Below are positions 61,579 to 64,000 of a DNA stretch of 64,000 bases, piece by piece. The notes beneath the pieces were generated by a model. It worked only from the letters and a program-made list of their open reading frames with translations, was not told the DNA's origin and did no database searches. The position numbers and the translations under genes are program-made. Within the stretch, counting starts at the first letter, position 1, and every line of letters starts with the position of its first letter. Source of the stretch: Oscillospiraceae bacterium MB24-C1 (GTDB lineage: Bacteria > Bacillota > Clostridia > Oscillospirales > Ruminococcaceae); NCBI GenBank assembly GCA_030913685.1, contig CP133187.1, positions 744,001 to 808,000 of the forward strand, in the 5' to 3' direction.

Positions 61579-63279
61579 TTGGATAAAGACACACTGTACG
61601 CACCGGATATCGTTGATTTTATAATAAGAAAAGATGCTTATTATGACCAGATGATTTTAAATCATCCCGGTCTTATTGCAAGCTATACCGTTAAAGGCAC
61701 CTATATCATCTGTTTTGCCAGAATTAAAGATTATAATGAAATGACGTCATATATGGGTACAGATTATATAAATAGCATCCCAACGGTTTTGGGGCTCACC
61801 ATTCGGCCCAGTCTGGAATCATCCGGTATTATTCAGGTGCAGCAGCAGCCCTATCTTAATCTAGACGGCACAGGGGTAATCATCGGGTTTGTAGATACTG
61901 GAATTGATTATACCCAATCGGTTTTTAAGCACAAGGATGGCTCCAGTAAGATCAGATATATCTACGACCAAACAATTCCCGGCACACCGCCAAACGGCTT
62001 CCCGCTGGGAACGGAGTATAGCAACGAACAAATAAACGCCGCACTGGCTTCAGATAATCCTTATGAAATTGTTCCACACCGAGACGAGGTGGGGCATGGC
62101 ACTTTTCTTGCTTCGGTTGCGGCCGCCAGTCCCTCGGAAGATGTCATCGGCGCAGCACCCAATGCTGAAATTATTATGGTGAAGTTAAAAAAAGCTTACC
62201 CTTTTTATCTCGATCGATTTATGGTACCTAAAGAACAAGAAAATGCCTTTGAGGCTTCTTTTCTCATGCTAGGCGTTGATTATATTGCCAAAAAAGCAAT
62301 CGAGATGAATCGTCCGGCCATCATATGCATTGGTCTAGGTTCAGATTATGACAGTCATGACGGCTATAGTGCCTGTGAGGAGTATTTGTATACAATTGGT
62401 AGCATTCCCGGTATATGCATATGCACCTCAGCTGGAAATGAAAGTCAAAGCAAGCGCCATTTTTATAAACGTTTCTCGCCGGATAAAGGGCCGGTGGACA
62501 TTGATGTTCGAGCGGGTGAAGACGCCGGGGATATTTTTATAGTAGTTTCAAATAAAATTAGTGACAGAACCTCTGTGTCGCTGCGCTCCCCTACCGGCGA
62601 ACTGATTGAACGAGTACCCGCCAAGGCTGCCTACTCGTTAACCACTCGCCTTGTGCTAGAACGCTCAGAGGTTAACATCTCCTATCACTTTCCAATTGAG
62701 GGCAGTGGCGATCAGGTTACAATCGTTAAAATACATGATGCCACCCCCGGCATATGGACCATCACTGTATATGGGGATATTATTCTCGACGGAACGATAC
62801 AGGCCTGGCTACCGTTAATGGGGTTTGTTTCACCCAGCGTAGAATTTCTCACCTCGGACCCTTACTACACCATCACCTATCCCGCAACCGGACTAGGGAC
62901 AATACGCTGCGGCGCCACCGACTCTGACAGCAATATTCTATATCCCCAGTCCTCATGGGGGCCCACAAGAATCGACCCCATTGCGCCAGATCTTGTGGCG
63001 CCAGGTTATCAGATTGGCGATATCTACCCTACGGGATACGGTTTTATGAGCGGCACCAGTATTGCCACCGCCATCACTTCTGGCGCGTGCGCGCTGATGA
63101 TGCAGTGGGCCATCGTCAACGGACACGATCTTGGATTTAGCACTTCCTCCATCAAAGCCTACTTAATACGTGGATGTAACCGTAGCAATGAAATGAACTA
63201 CCCCAACTCTCAGTGGGGTTTTGGTTCTTTAAACCTGCTGCAATCCTTCTATTATATGCGTGAAATATCTGCCAGATAA
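61579..63279 (+). CDS. S8 family subtilisin-like protease (Csp-like), copy 2
   Basis: TTG 61579 is chosen because AAAGGAGG precedes it and the first copy also starts TTG-GAT; the frame is open from 61549. 566 residues, same layout as copy 1 with a complete triad: FVDTGIDY, EVGHGTFLAS, SAGNESQ and FMSGTSIATA. Nearly every segment aligns with copy 1 (by eye well over half identical), so this is a tandem duplication with both copies kept active. It ends in a strong terminator. Confidence 0.9.
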   Translation: MDKDTLYAPDIVDFIIRKDAYYDQMILNHPGLIASYTVKGTYIICFARIKDYNEMTSYMGTDYINSIPTVLGLTIRPSLESSGIIQVQQQPYLNLDGTGVIIGFVDTGIDYTQSVFKHKDGSSKIRYIYDQTIPGTPPNGFPLGTEYSNEQINAALASDNPYEIVPHRDEVGHGTFLASVAAASPSEDVIGAAPNAEIIMVKLKKAYPFYLDRFMVPKEQENAFEASFLMLGVDYIAKKAIEMNRPAIICIGLGSDYDSHDGYSACEEYLYTIGSIPGICICTSAGNESQSKRHFYKRFSPDKGPVDIDVRAGEDAGDIFIVVSNKISDRTSVSLRSPTGELIERVPAKAAYSLTTRLVLERSEVNISYHFPIEGSGDQVTIVKIHDATPGIWTITVYGDIILDGTIQAWLPLMGFVSPSVEFLTSDPYYTITYPATGLGTIRCGATDSDSNILYPQSSWGPTRIDPIAPDLVAPGYQIGDIYPTGYGFMSGTSIATAITSGACALMMQWAIVNGHDLGFSTSSIKAYLIRGCNRSNEMNYPNSQWGFGSLNLLQSFYYMREISAR

Positions 63280-63404
63280 GATTGCCAATTGCTCCTGAGG
63301 TAACTTTTCGACATTAATAGAAACTTGTCGTCAATAAACATGCATTTTTGTTTTAACGAAATAAGGTTTTTGCGTTTTGCGCCTTAATAAACGCTATATG
63401 ACAG

Positions 63405-63440
63405 AAAGAAACGGCTGCATCCCATAGCAGCCGTTTCTTT
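63405..63440. terminator. Terminator between subtilase and isomerase genes
   Basis: AAAGAAACGGCTGC and GCAGCCGTTTCTTT form a perfect 14-base stem. Serves both convergent genes. Confidence 0.9.
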
Positions 63441-63486
63441 CCGGTTGAATAAAGCCCATTCTATAAACACTTATTCTTGTTGGTAA

Positions 63487-64000
63487 TTACATGTTGTGCG
63501 CAGCAAAGTAGGTTTTGGCCGATTCAAGGCAGCGGCGCGCATGTTCGACGGCACCATAAACACCAATCCGCTTTAAATGTGGCAGCTCTATGCTGCAAAC
63601 AACATCATTCGGCATACGGCTGACATAGGCGGCAATATCAATAACACCTTCGCCGACATAATAGCGCCCATCGCGTCCGACAACAAGCAGTTCTTCCTTG
63701 CTGGTCGGAATATCAGCCGGGCCGTCACAAATATGGCAGAACTTAAACCAGCTTTTCGGACAATCATCCAGCTCCTCAGGTGCAACACGAGAACGGTGTG
63801 CATGTAGCGTATCTAACATGATACCCGCGTTATCCCGGTTGATGGCTGTCAATACTTCTTTTACCTGCGTAAGGTTCGCAACATCGGCCCATGTGACAAA
63901 CTCAAGCTGCACGCCCATACCATAGGACTTGGCTAGATCGCAAAGCTGTGCAAACTTTTCGATGTAAAGTTCCTTATTCGACGTCCATATGCTACTGAGC
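63487..64000 (-). CDS. Sugar phosphate isomerase/epimerase-like protein, partial (5' end outside window)
   Basis: The frame runs leftward from the window edge to 63487, giving about 171 C-terminal residues. It has the TIM-barrel pattern of AP-endonuclease-2/xylose isomerase-like proteins: KFAQLCDLAKSYGMGVQLEF, NRDNAGIMLDTLHAHRS with the metal Asp/His, FKFCHICDGPADIP, YVGEGVIDI, VVCSIELPHL. These enzymes isomerise or epimerise sugars or inositol derivatives. The start lies beyond 64000; an internal ATG at 63918 is not the start. Substrate unknown. Confidence 0.82.
   Translation of the reverse strand, partial: LSSIWTSNKELYIEKFAQLCDLAKSYGMGVQLEFVTWADVANLTQVKEVLTAINRDNAGIMLDTLHAHRSRVAPEELDDCPKSWFKFCHICDGPADIPTSKEELLVVGRDGRYYVGEGVIDIAAYVSRMPNDVVCSIELPHLKRIGVYGAVEHARRCLESAKTYFAAHNM

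Noticed and set aside
1-64000. CRISPR arrays, rRNA genes or complete insertion sequences
   Set aside because: No regularly spaced repeats, no rRNA-like sequence and no transposase frame were seen in the window.

Overview
The window looks like a chromosome segment of a strictly anaerobic low-to-mid GC Firmicute, most likely class Clostridia in the Oscillospiraceae/Ruminococcaceae range. The evidence is an Rnf complex, a reverse rubrerythrin with a hemerythrin, strong AGGAGG-type ribosome binding sites with many GTG and TTG starts, the obg/mrnC and dnaB/rplI/gdpP neighbourhoods, and two Csp-like subtilases. All assignments come from reading the sequence; no database search was run.

Layout. 1-8226 is a decayed accessory region. 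It holds a long palindrome and two inverted copies of a structured GC-rich repeat at the far left, then broken genes: a multi-frameshift large protein, an XRE regulator remnant, a phage DUF1492 gene with an in-frame stop, a frameshifted zinc-ribbon gene and a frameshifted tyrosine integrase. Small intact genes lie among them, including a 30-residue Cys-rich peptide, a secreted 360-residue protein, a cold-shock protein and a PH-domain protein. The integrase ends next to the 3' end of tRNA-Leu(GAG) at 8227-8310, the classical arrangement of a tRNA-targeted integrative element; the far attachment site is not in the window.

8311-23600 carries an SGNH hydrolase/DUF4358 lipoprotein/membrane protein operon, a chorismate mutase-ACT protein, a TAXI-type TRAP transporter, a 2-hydroxyacid dehydrogenase, an MBL-fold hydrolase, a YfbR-like nucleotidase and a YfhO/CsbB-like surface glycosylation pair. 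23765-30613 is one leftward operon, apbE - Gx-type transporter - rnfCDGEAB, encoding the ferredoxin:NAD+ oxidoreductase and the flavin transferase that flavinylates it. 30870-37613 has TPM and TelA proteins, a DEAD-box helicase, an M20 amidohydrolase, an Asn-rich peptide and an O2/peroxide defence pair (reverse rubrerythrin and hemerythrin).

37765-56896 is mostly leftward housekeeping DNA: two YitT proteins, mrnC, obg, rpmA, rplU, lgt, two M16 peptidases, ftsH, hpt, tilS, dnaB, rplI, gdpP and an RNase J with a long N-terminal extension. 56897-64000 runs rightward with rnhA, a cysteine desulfurase and its IscU-type scaffold, and two tandem S8 proteases, and ends in a leftward sugar isomerase-like gene cut by the window edge.

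The best candidates for new biology are the structured repeats at 25-656, the frameshifted large protein, the tandem FMN-domain RnfG, the paired absence of an L27 extension and its Prp protease, the Asn-rich peptide and several very small ORFs. No complete, clearly new multi-gene system is visible.
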